A stretch of 5,070 bases of DNA from Gemmatimonadota bacterium (GCA_003221985.1 QHUQ01000173.1:1-5070); one strand, 5' to 3'; counted from the stretch's first letter, positions 1-5,070 are shown. A program made the numbers and translations. Notes: generated by a model from the sequence alone, not told the origin.

Positions 1-2
1 TC

Positions 3-26
3 CAACCGCCGAACCGCCTAACCGCC
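3..26. repeat. Three tandem copies of an 8-bp unit NAACCGCC
   Basis: Three consecutive 8-bp units differ only in their first base (C, G, T), followed by AACCGCC each time, at 3-10, 11-18 and 19-26. The unit length is not a multiple of three, so a change in copy number would shift any reading frame across it. The frame of the downstream barrel gene (omp1) stays open through the repeat. The window edge hides whether more copies lie upstream and whether the tract is coding or in a leader. Confidence 0.75.
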
Positions 27-665
27 CAGGTCGGCCACGACCCCGCATCCTCGACCTATCGCGACGTCCTGCTGCACTCGGGGCCGATGCTGTTCTTCGG
101 CAACTTGTCCGGGGACCGCGGGCGCGCCGGAGCGGGCGTGAGCAACGCGTTCACCATCGGCGCGCGCTATGAGATTCCGGCCGGCCGCTCCATGCTGTTC
201 CAGTTCACGACCGCGTACCTGCAGGGCGACCGCTTCATCTACGATCCGCGGGCTGATTCGACATCACCGCAGCGTCGCGTCGGTCCCGTGAAGTCCGACG
301 TCGGCCTCGCGGAAGTCGGGCTGCAGCTGCGGCTCACCGGCGCGAAGTCGTGGCACGGGTTCGCACCGTACGTCGGCACGGGACTCGGACTCATGTTCGA
401 CGTGAATTCACCGGGCGACACGACCGGCAGCGGCTACCAGTTCGGCACAAAGCTCACGGTCGCTATGGCGACGGGCGTGCGCTGGTATCCGGCGCGACGC
501 ATCACGGTGAATGCCGATGTCCGCGCACATTTCTGGCGTCTCAAGTATCCGCTGTCGTTTCACAATCCCGCCCCCGACGGGTCCCTGGTCCTCCCCCTGA
601 CCTCGAACCTCACCGACTGGACCGTGCATCCCTGGGTCAGCCTTGGCATTGGATGGACTTTCTAG
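3..665 (+). CDS. Outer-membrane beta-barrel protein, 5' end outside the window (omp1)
   Basis: The reading frame is open from the left edge to a TAG at 663-665, giving about 220 visible residues with no stop. The first ATG in the window, at 87, is probably internal: the codons before it (reading AQVGHDPASSTYRDV) look like the start of a mature secreted protein after signal-peptide cleavage. The protein shows alternating hydrophobic/polar strands rich in Gly, Tyr, Phe and Trp, for example YVGTGLGLMF and VSLGIGWTF. It ends in W-T-F; a terminal aromatic is the usual signal for BAM-dependent outer-membrane insertion. No catalytic motif is visible and I do not recognise a named family; a small 8-strand-type barrel is likely. 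Its stop overlaps the tupB start, so the two are probably co-translated. It could be a pore or surface protein, but nothing ties it directly to tungstate. Confidence 0.75.
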   Translation, partial: QPPNRLTAQVGHDPASSTYRDVLLHSGPMLFFGNLSGDRGRAGAGVSNAFTIGARYEIPAGRSMLFQFTTAYLQGDRFIYDPRADSTSPQRRVGPVKSDVGLAEVGLQLRLTGAKSWHGFAPYVGTGLGLMFDVNSPGDTTGSGYQFGTKLTVAMATGVRWYPARRITVNADVRAHFWRLKYPLSFHNPAPDGSLVLPLTSNLTDWTVHPWVSLGIGWTF

Positions 666-1366
666 CCGAAGCGTTCCGGCGCGCCTGGGGGCTGCTGCTG
701 GCGGGTGATTCGGAAGTCTATGGGATCGCTCTTCTAACCCTCAAAGTTGCCGTCGTCGCGACCGTGATCTCGTGCGCGGTCGGGCTGCCGCTCGGCTACT
801 TCCTGGCGACGCGCCGGTTTTGGGGACGGCGCGCCGCGCTGACCGTCGTCAATACCGCACTCGCTTTCCCGACGGTCGTCGTCGGACTGCTGCTGTACGG
901 CCTGCTGTCGCGGCGTGGCCCGCTCGGTTCCCTCGGCTGGCTCTATACCTGGCAGGCAATCGTCATCGGCGACGTGCTGCTCGCCCTGCCGATCGCCGCG
1001 GCACTGTCGGCCGCGGCGATTCAGGGAGTGGACCCCCGCATCCGCCGGACCGCCCAGACGCTGGGCGCCGGATCGTGGCGGACCGCGTGGACCGTCGCGC
1101 GCGAGGCGCGCTTTGCGCTCGCCGCGGTCATTACAGCCGCGTTTGGCCAGGTCGTCGCCGAAGTCGGCGCCGCGATGATTGTGGGCGGCAACATCCGCGG
1201 CTCCACCCGCACGCTGACGACCGCGGTGGCACTCTACACCTCCCAGGGTGACTTCGGCCTGGCGCTCGCGCTGGGCGTCGTGCTGTTGATGCTGGCACTG
1301 GTGGTCAACATCGCGTTGCAGATGCTGCAAGGACGGGGAGAGGGAGGGGGGGGAGCCGGTGGTTGA
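653..1366 (+). CDS. tupB: Tungstate-type ABC transporter permease TupB
   Basis: A 237-residue inner-membrane permease that would form the oxyanion channel with the ATPase encoded next. It has about five hydrophobic segments (roughly residues 25-50, 60-85, 97-122, 150-172 and 203-227) and an EAA-type ATPase-coupling loop around 128-150. The stretch VGGNIRGSTRTLTTA (177-191), followed by GDFGLALALG, is what I know from TupB/WtpB-type permeases and differs from the ModB pattern, which favours tungstate over molybdate. Length fits the family. I chose ATG 653 because MDFLAEAFRRAWGLLL is a typical N-terminus; the frame stays open far upstream, but only as a shadow of omp1. No Shine-Dalgarno is visible, so coupling to omp1 (13-base overlap) is likely. 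The C-terminal tail GEGGGGAGG is encoded by the G-rich tupC ribosome-binding region and is probably functionally neutral. No substrate-binding protein gene adjoins it. Confidence 0.9.
   Translation: MDFLAEAFRRAWGLLLAGDSEVYGIALLTLKVAVVATVISCAVGLPLGYFLATRRFWGRRAALTVVNTALAFPTVVVGLLLYGLLSRRGPLGSLGWLYTWQAIVIGDVLLALPIAAALSAAAIQGVDPRIRRTAQTLGAGSWRTAWTVAREARFALAAVITAAFGQVVAEVGAAMIVGGNIRGSTRTLTTAVALYTSQGDFGLALALGVVLLMLALVVNIALQMLQGRGEGGGGAGG
1335..1358 (+). promoter_or_regulatory. G-rich ribosome-binding region of tupC with G8 run and G-quadruplex potential
   Basis: Upstream of the tupC GTG lie a G4 run (1335-1338), G3 (1342-1344) and G8 (1346-1353), followed by AG. The tract contains several Shine-Dalgarno-like matches: AGGGAGG at 1341-1347, 11 bases before the start, and GGGAG at 1351-1355, 3 bases before it. 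It lies within the last codons of tupB. The runs satisfy the simple four-run G-quadruplex pattern on the mRNA-sense strand if G8 is split into two runs. Formation and regulatory effect are inference. Confidence 0.6.
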
Positions 1367-2360
1367 GCTGCGCGGTGTCCGGCATCGCTACGAGGGCCGA
1401 GTGGTCCTCGATCTGGAACAGTTTGCCGTGCCGCGCACGGGGATCCTGGGGGTCGTGGGGCACAACGGCGCCGGGAAAAGCACATTGCTGCGCCTCCTCG
1501 CCCTGCTCGAAGCGCCGACCGAAGGGCACGTCTTCTGGGACGGCGTCGTCGTGCCGCGGCGCCCGCCGGCCGCGTTGCGCCGCCGGGTCACGCTCGTCGA
1601 GCAGCGCCCGATCCTGTTTCGCGGAACGGTGCGAGAGAATCTGGTCTACGGTCTGTCGATCGGGGGCATCGGACGCACAGCGGTCAATGGGATGATCGGT
1701 CATGTGGTCGAGGAGTTGGGACTCCAGACCCTGCTGGGCCGGCGCCGTCATGAGTTGTCCGACGGCGAGGTACAGCGCGTCGCCGTCGCCCGCGCGCTCG
1801 CGCTGCGGCCCGACGTGCTGCTCCTCGACGAGCCGGCGAGCTCGGCGGACCGTGCGGCGGCCGGCGCGCTGTACCGCGCGCTGGCGGCCGAACGTGCCGC
1901 GCGTCCGCTCGCGGTGTGCATTGCATCGCATCAACTCGAGGACGCGTATCGCTGGGCCGACGACATCCGCGCGCTGGCCGAGGGACGGCTGTCACCCGTC
2001 ACGCCGGAAAATCTGTTCCGCGTCGACTTGCCGGCGGGCGACGGCGTGAAGCACGCCCGCGTGGGCAACGTCACCATCGTCGTCCTGACCGACCGGACGG
2101 GGCCCGCCGTACTGGCGATACCGCCGACCGACATCTTCGTCAGTCGCGAGCGACTGCCTGCGTCGGCGCGCAATGTGTTGTCTGGGCGCGTCACCGGGAT
2201 GGCGGTCGAGCGGTTCGGCGCGGGCGTGCACGTGCGCGCCGACGTCGGCGGCGTCGAGCTGGTCGCCGCGATCACCGCGGAGGCGGCTCGCGATCTGGCG
2301 CTCGCGCCCGGGGGCGCCGTCGTATTCTCTTTCAAGGCCACGGCCGTGCGGGTATTCTAA
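1359..2360 (+). CDS. tupC: Tungstate-type ABC transporter ATPase TupC with C-terminal TOBE/Mop domain
   Basis: A 333-residue ATP-binding subunit that would drive import through TupB. The nucleotide-binding domain is complete: Walker A GHNGAGKST (34-42), Q-loop Gln82, signature LSDGE (133-137, a variant of LSGGQ), Walker B LLLDE ending in Asp157-Glu158, and the switch His191. After about residue 215 comes a linker, and residues about 268-331 form a TOBE/Mop-like oxyanion-binding domain (RNVLSGRVTG...GGVELVAAI...VVFSFKATAV). Such domains in ModC and WtpC bind molybdate or tungstate and can inhibit transport when the metal is plentiful. Many bacterial TupC proteins, as I recall them, lack this extension, so the protein is long for TupC. 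The start is GTG 1359, overlapping the tupB stop by 8 bases and preceded by a strong G-rich ribosome-binding region. Tungstate rather than molybdate specificity is inferred mainly from the TupB partner. Confidence 0.88.
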   Translation: MVELRGVRHRYEGRVVLDLEQFAVPRTGILGVVGHNGAGKSTLLRLLALLEAPTEGHVFWDGVVVPRRPPAALRRRVTLVEQRPILFRGTVRENLVYGLSIGGIGRTAVNGMIGHVVEELGLQTLLGRRRHELSDGEVQRVAVARALALRPDVLLLDEPASSADRAAAGALYRALAAERAARPLAVCIASHQLEDAYRWADDIRALAEGRLSPVTPENLFRVDLPAGDGVKHARVGNVTIVVLTDRTGPAVLAIPPTDIFVSRERLPASARNVLSGRVTGMAVERFGAGVHVRADVGGVELVAAITAEAARDLALAPGGAVVFSFKATAVRVF

Positions 2361-2363
2361 GCA

Positions 2364-2759
2364 ATGCCGACCGGCTATCTCACACGGATCGTGGAGTTTA
2401 CGGCAACGCACCGGTTTCCCGATCTGCCGGAGTTCGCCGGCGCTTCGGGAGACCACAGCCACCGCTATCGCTGCCTCGTGACCGTGAAAGGGGTATTCGA
2501 CCCCACCCGCGCTGGGGTCATGAGCCTCAAGGCTCTCGACACGTTGCTCCAGCGCGAAGTCGTAGAGCGCTTCAACGGACGGCATATTAACAGGGACGTC
2601 GCGGCCTTCGCCGCGGGAGCCTGGCTCGCGACGGGGGAGGCGGTGGCTGTCTATCTGTGGGAGCGCATCGGCGCCGCGTTGCCGCCCGGCGTAACGCTGC
2701 ATTGTGTGCGCGTCGAGGAAGGAGCTCATCTCTATTCAGAATATTTCGGCGAATCGTAG
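2364..2759 (+). CDS. 6-pyruvoyl-tetrahydropterin synthase / QueD-family protein, probably lacking the catalytic residues
   Basis: A 131-residue protein with the T-fold pterin-synthase pattern. FTATHRF (12-18) supplies the first zinc His16 and DHSHRY (30-35) supplies His31 and His33, so all three zinc ligands are present. In QueD and PTPS a catalytic Cys lies four residues before the second zinc His (CxxxHGH); here that position is Ala27. The family's LDHxxLN segment, which gives the catalytic Asp-His pair, reads FNGRHIN (70-76), so both appear replaced (Asn71, Gly72) unless His74 substitutes. The later AVYLWERI and the VRVEEG...YSEYF ending fit the fold. The start is ATG 2364, three bases after the tupC stop, with no clear ribosome-binding site. 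Family QueD makes 6-carboxy-tetrahydropterin for queuosine; the missing residues and W/Mo setting argue against plain QueD. A pterin-binding or altered-chemistry role in cofactor handling is inference. Confidence 0.78.
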   Translation: MPTGYLTRIVEFTATHRFPDLPEFAGASGDHSHRYRCLVTVKGVFDPTRAGVMSLKALDTLLQREVVERFNGRHINRDVAAFAAGAWLATGEAVAVYLWERIGAALPPGVTLHCVRVEEGAHLYSEYFGES

Positions 2760-2766
2760 GGGCAGG

Positions 2767-3486
2767 ATGCTGGCCGATTCGGCCATCGTCGAGGAGTGGC
2801 CCGTCTGGCTCGAGGTGAACGGCGAGCCGGCGGTCACGTGGATGTGCACGCCCGACCAGCTCGAGGAGCTCGCGGTGGGCTGGCTGCACGGCGAAGGCTA
2901 CATCGGGTCCCTCGACGATCTCGTCCAGCTGCGTCCCTGCGCGCCCGATCTGGGCTTCTGGGCGGACGTGAAGCCGGAGCGGCTGGCCCAGGTGAAAGGG
3001 GAGAACCGCAAGCGCGTGTTGGCGTCCGGATGCGGCGCGGTCGCCACGATGCTCGCCGATCCGCAGGCCATGGCGCACGTGCCGGCGCGCGGCATGCCGC
3101 CGCCGCCCGAAACTTTGCGGACACTCTTCAAACAACTCTTCGCCAGCGGCGCGCGCTACAATGAGACGGGCGGCATTCACGCCGCGGCGCTCACCGACGG
3201 CAGCGCGCTGCTGTTTCACGCCGAGGACATCGGACGTCACAATGCGGTCGACAAGGTGATCGGCGCCGCCGTGCTGTCGCGGACGCCGATCGTGGCTCGC
3301 GGCCTGCTCGTCACCGGCCGCATCTCCGCCGAGCTGGCGTTCAAAGCGGCGCGTGCGGGGCTGGCGTGGGTGGCGACGCCCAGCGTGCCATCGACCCTGG
3401 CCGTGACGATCGCGGAGCGCTCGGGAATGGTCCTCGTGGGGCGGGCGGTGAGCGGCACGCCGCACGTGCACGCTCCGGAGGGATGA
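2767..3486 (+). CDS. fdhD: Formate dehydrogenase accessory sulfurtransferase FdhD
   Basis: FdhD passes sulfur from a cysteine desulfurase to the Mo/W cofactor and is needed for active formate dehydrogenase in the cytoplasm. From ATG 2767 the protein has 239 residues. Family landmarks are present in order: VEEWPVWLEVNGEPAV (8-23), TPDQLEELAVGWLHGEGYI (28-46), the cysteine loop SGCGAV (87-92, Cys89), NETGGIH (132-138), EDIGRHNAVDK (153-163) and TGRISAEL (183-190). E. coli FdhD has CxxC in the loop; here the second Cys is Val92, so only Cys89 can carry sulfur. Single-Cys relatives with a GCG loop exist as I recall. ATG 2767 follows AGGGG at 2758-2762 and leaves 7 bases after the previous stop. 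A GTG at 2704 is in frame but would overlap the previous gene by 56 bases. Its last bases overlap the next start in an ATGA. Confidence 0.92.
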   Translation: MLADSAIVEEWPVWLEVNGEPAVTWMCTPDQLEELAVGWLHGEGYIGSLDDLVQLRPCAPDLGFWADVKPERLAQVKGENRKRVLASGCGAVATMLADPQAMAHVPARGMPPPPETLRTLFKQLFASGARYNETGGIHAAALTDGSALLFHAEDIGRHNAVDKVIGAAVLSRTPIVARGLLVTGRISAELAFKAARAGLAWVATPSVPSTLAVTIAERSGMVLVGRAVSGTPHVHAPEG

Positions 3487-3725
3487 CGCCTTCTCCGGAC
3501 GAGCTGCGCGCGCTGCTCCGCCGGGCGCGCACCATCGCGGTGGTGGGACTCTCGCCGAAACCGATCCGGCCGAGCCATTCGGTCGCGCGCTACTTGCAGC
3601 GGGCAGGATATCGCATCGTGCCGGTGAATCCCGGCCACGCCGAGATCCTGGGGGAGAAGAGCTACCCGTCGCTAACGGCGGCGGCGCGCGATCACACGAT
3701 CGACCTGGTGGACGTGTTTCGGCGC
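3483..3725 (+). pseudogene. CoA-binding Rossmann-fold protein, N-terminal fragment (81 codons) running in frame into omp2
   Basis: ATG 3483 overlaps the fdhD stop (ATGA). The 81 codons encode the first half of a CoA_binding (YccU-like) protein: IAVVGLSPKPIRPSHSV (18-34), a glycine-rich nucleotide-binding turn; GYRIVPVNPG (42-51); GEKSYPSL (57-64); and IDLVDVFRR (73-81). Normal members are about 130-140 residues and continue past DVFRR with another half that completes the fold. Here that half is missing: the next in-frame codons are the Met-Met-Arg-Arg start of a signal peptide. No stop separates the two, so read literally this is a 354-residue CoA-binding/barrel fusion (3483-4547). A buried signal peptide makes a working fusion unlikely. 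I favour a gene truncated by deletion or by insertion of omp2, with an assembly join as the alternative. Confidence 0.72.
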
Positions 3726-4547
3726 ATGATGCGACGTGCCACGTTCGCCGTTCTCGTGCTCGTGCTCGCCGGAGCGTCCCGCGCCGCCGCGCAAACGAGT
3801 CAGCAGCCGACCATCGTGCTGACGATCGGCGGCGGCGTGATCACCGGACATGGGCTGTGGACCATCGACAAGCAGCCACTCTGTCTCCTGAATCAGAGCA
3901 CCGGGAGCTGCAGCGGCCTGTACGATACGCTGACGCTCTCCCGTTCCATCTCCCCCAGCATCGTGCTCGGTGCATCTGGGACCTATTTCCCCTGGCCCCA
4001 TTTGGGGATTCATGCGGAGATTTCCTACGTCGGATTCCCCAACGACGACGCTTGTACGGCACGATTCCTTAATCCTGATGCCCCCGACGAACGCGCCCGG
4101 CAGATGTGCGACAACCTCTCGGCCGCGAGCGGCCGGGGCAGCGCGATCAGCCTGTTCGTCGGGGCGACACTGCGTGCCGCGAGCCGGCGCGCGGTCAGTC
4201 CTTATCTGCGCGGCAACGTGGGCTTCGTCAGTTTCTCAGGCAGCACGACGGAGGTCGTCGGAGCGTACATCGACGGCACGGGGGCCCACGAGCGTCAAAT
4301 CATCGAGGATCTGAGTCCGGGGGGGATCAAGCCGATGTTGGGATTAGCGACTGGATTCACGAGTCCAGTCGGAAGCGGCTATCAATTCCGGTTCGAGCTG
4401 CGTGACATGATGACAGCCATGGAACGCCTGACCGGACCCGCCAATGACCTGGCGGTTGCCCCCAGCGCGAATCGCTACTTTCACCACTTCGCCTTGATCC
4501 TCGGGCTCGACGTCGTCCTGGAGAAGAAGCGCGGGCGGCGGTACTAA
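3726..4547 (+). CDS. Secreted outer-membrane beta-barrel-like protein (omp2)
   Basis: From ATG 3726 (or 3729) the product has 273 (272) residues. It begins with a clear Sec signal peptide: MMRR, then the hydrophobic core FAVLVLVLAGA (7-17) and SRAAAQ, with probable cleavage near residue 22. The mature part has alternating strand-like stretches such as PTIVLTIGGGVI, SPSIVLGASGTYF, LGIHAEISYVGF, ISLFVGATLRAA, SPYLRGNVGFVSF, GSGYQFRFEL and FALILGLDVVLEKK. The chain ends in Tyr, preceded by a basic KKRGRR that is unusual for a barrel terminus. Four Cys lie in the mature chain (in CLLNQSTGSC, DACTARF and QMCDN), enough for two periplasmic disulfides. GSGYQF also occurs in omp1, hinting at a shared barrel style. 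The start is supported by the signal peptide, although the frame is open upstream through the CoA-binding fragment. The stop is one base from the mobA start. Function unknown. Confidence 0.75.
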   Translation: MMRRATFAVLVLVLAGASRAAAQTSQQPTIVLTIGGGVITGHGLWTIDKQPLCLLNQSTGSCSGLYDTLTLSRSISPSIVLGASGTYFPWPHLGIHAEISYVGFPNDDACTARFLNPDAPDERARQMCDNLSAASGRGSAISLFVGATLRAASRRAVSPYLRGNVGFVSFSGSTTEVVGAYIDGTGAHERQIIEDLSPGGIKPMLGLATGFTSPVGSGYQFRFELRDMMTAMERLTGPANDLAVAPSANRYFHHFALILGLDVVLEKKRGRRY

Positions 4548-4548
4548 C

Positions 4549-5070
4549 GTGCGGGGCGCGGTGCTCGCCGGTGGTGCCGCGCGCCGCTACGGCGGAGTGC
4601 CGAAGGGTCTGCTCGAAGTCGGTGGGCGTCGCATTCTCGATGGCGTGGTCGATGTGCTCCAGTCGGTCACCGGCGCGCTTCCTTTATTAGTCGCGAACGC
4701 ACCCGACGCGCCGGCGTGGCGTCCCGACCTCACGACGATGCCCGACGTACGACCCGGCTGCGGCAGTCTCGGCGGGATTTACACCGCCGTCACCGCCGCT
4801 ACGGGCCCGGTGTTGTGCCTCGCCTGGGACATGCCCTTCGTCCCCGCGGCGCTGCTGCGCGCCCTGGCGCAAGCCGCAACGGGTGGGGGTGTCGAGTACG
4901 ACGCGTTTCTTCCCGAGAGCTCGGGTAGGCGCGGTCTGGAGCCGCTGTGTGCCGTGTACGGGCCGGCGTGCCGCCCGGCGATCGCCGGGCGGCTGGAGCG
5001 TGGCGACTTGCAGGCCATCTCCTTCCACCCAGACGTGCGGGTCGGTATCCTCTCCCTCGCCGACGTCAAG
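4549..5070 (+). CDS. mobA: Molybdenum cofactor guanylyltransferase MobA, 3' end outside the window
   Basis: MobA transfers GMP from GTP to the molybdopterin cofactor, giving the bis-MGD form used by formate dehydrogenases. The GTG at 4549, one base after the omp2 stop, opens a frame that stays open to the right edge (174 codons visible). Residues 4-30 match the nucleotidyltransferase entry motif: AVLAGGAARRYGG and PKGLLEVGG, with Lys19 as the expected GTP-phosphate-binding lysine. SLGGIYTAV (73-81) corresponds to the family GPLAGI segment, LAWDMPF (91-97) contains the metal-binding Asp94, and EPLCAVY (131-137) matches the later PLxALY motif; RLERGDLQAIS follows. About 20-30 residues are probably missing at the C-terminus. 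No Shine-Dalgarno is visible before the GTG, so translation may depend on coupling to omp2. A related nucleotidyltransferase (MocA type) is the alternative, but the fdhD context favours MobA. Confidence 0.87.
   Translation, partial: MRGAVLAGGAARRYGGVPKGLLEVGGRRILDGVVDVLQSVTGALPLLVANAPDAPAWRPDLTTMPDVRPGCGSLGGIYTAVTAATGPVLCLAWDMPFVPAALLRALAQAATGGGVEYDAFLPESSGRRGLEPLCAVYGPACRPAIAGRLERGDLQAISFHPDVRVGILSLADVK

Noticed and set aside
87..89. ATG 87 as the true start of omp1
   Set aside because: The frame is open to the left edge and the codons before it resemble a mature secreted N-terminus; starting at 87 would leave no signal peptide.
350..652. Upstream in-frame extension of the permease gene from an ATG at 350
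   Set aside because: It lies wholly inside omp1 in another frame and encodes an Arg/His-rich sequence typical of a GC-rich shadow; the membrane protein begins convincingly at ATG 653.
734..1330. A 198-codon open frame on the minus strand opposite tupB
   Set aside because: Low-complexity Arg/Gln/Asp-rich translation mirroring permease codons; no start signal or family pattern.
1305..1934. A 209-codon open frame on the minus strand opposite tupC
   Set aside because: Fully covered by the well-supported ATPase domain on the other strand, with no motif of its own.
1916..2590. A 224-codon plus-strand frame spanning tupC and the pterin-synthase-like gene
   Set aside because: Its Arg/Gly/His-rich translation crosses a real gene boundary in another frame and has no domain pattern; a frame shadow.
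2704..2766. GTG 2704 as the fdhD start
   Set aside because: It would overlap the previous gene by 56 bases without a ribosome-binding site; ATG 2767 has a purine-rich site and matches where FdhD homology begins.
2587..3471. A 294-codon open frame on the minus strand opposite fdhD
   Set aside because: It is Arg/His/Ala-rich with no recognisable motif, lies opposite strongly matched fdhD, and is expected by chance in GC-rich DNA.
3724..3734. Small inverted repeat CGCAT-G-ATGCG at the CoA-binding/omp2 junction, as a possible insertion scar or hairpin
   Set aside because: Five-base arms around a one-base centre are too short for a stable hairpin and easily arise by chance; no target duplication or transposase is visible.
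1..5070. tRNA, rRNA, CRISPR array, riboswitch (such as a Moco element) or rho-independent terminator
   Set aside because: Genes fill the window with gaps of at most 7 bases, and I saw no cloverleaf, regular spacer-repeat pattern, or stem followed by a T-run.

Overview
The window is a gapless, one-strand (+) run of eight genes from a high-GC Gram-negative bacterium. Two genes look like outer-membrane beta-barrels, and the style of the first (secreted barrel, GYQF and terminal W-x-F features) reminds me of Gemmatimonadota-type proteins. The phylum is a low-confidence inference from memory; the sequence does not prove it.

Layout, left to right: (1) 3' part of an outer-membrane barrel gene (omp1, open at the left edge to 665), with three copies of an 8-bp repeat at its left end; (2) tupB-like permease (653-1366), starting inside the last codons of omp1; (3) tupC-like ATPase with a C-terminal TOBE/Mop domain (1359-2360), whose ribosome-binding region is a G-rich tract inside the end of tupB; (4) a small 6-pyruvoyl-tetrahydropterin synthase/QueD-like protein (2364-2759) that keeps the zinc histidines but appears to lack the catalytic residues; (5) fdhD (2767-3486); (6) the N-terminal 81 codons of a CoA-binding Rossmann protein (3483-3725), cut off after its DVFRR motif; (7) a second secreted barrel-like protein (omp2, 3726-4547), in the same frame as and directly abutting the CoA-binding fragment; (8) mobA, starting at a GTG at 4549 and running off the right edge.

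Neighbouring genes overlap or lie within 7 bases of each other, and no promoter, terminator or RNA gene is visible, so the run is probably one transcription unit that begins before and continues after the window. The shared theme is the tungsten/molybdenum pyranopterin cofactor and formate dehydrogenase: oxyanion import (TupBC), sulfuration and insertion for formate dehydrogenase (FdhD), and GMP attachment to the cofactor (MobA). The pterin-fold protein in the middle may act in the same pathway or may have a new role. The tungstate-binding protein TupA and the formate dehydrogenase itself are not in the window.

The main oddities are the catalytically depleted pterin-synthase homologue inside a W/Mo operon, the in-frame junction of a CoA-binding fragment with a signal peptide, two barrel genes interleaved with cofactor genes, and a G8 tract at the tupB/tupC boundary where loss of one G would fuse the two transporter subunits.
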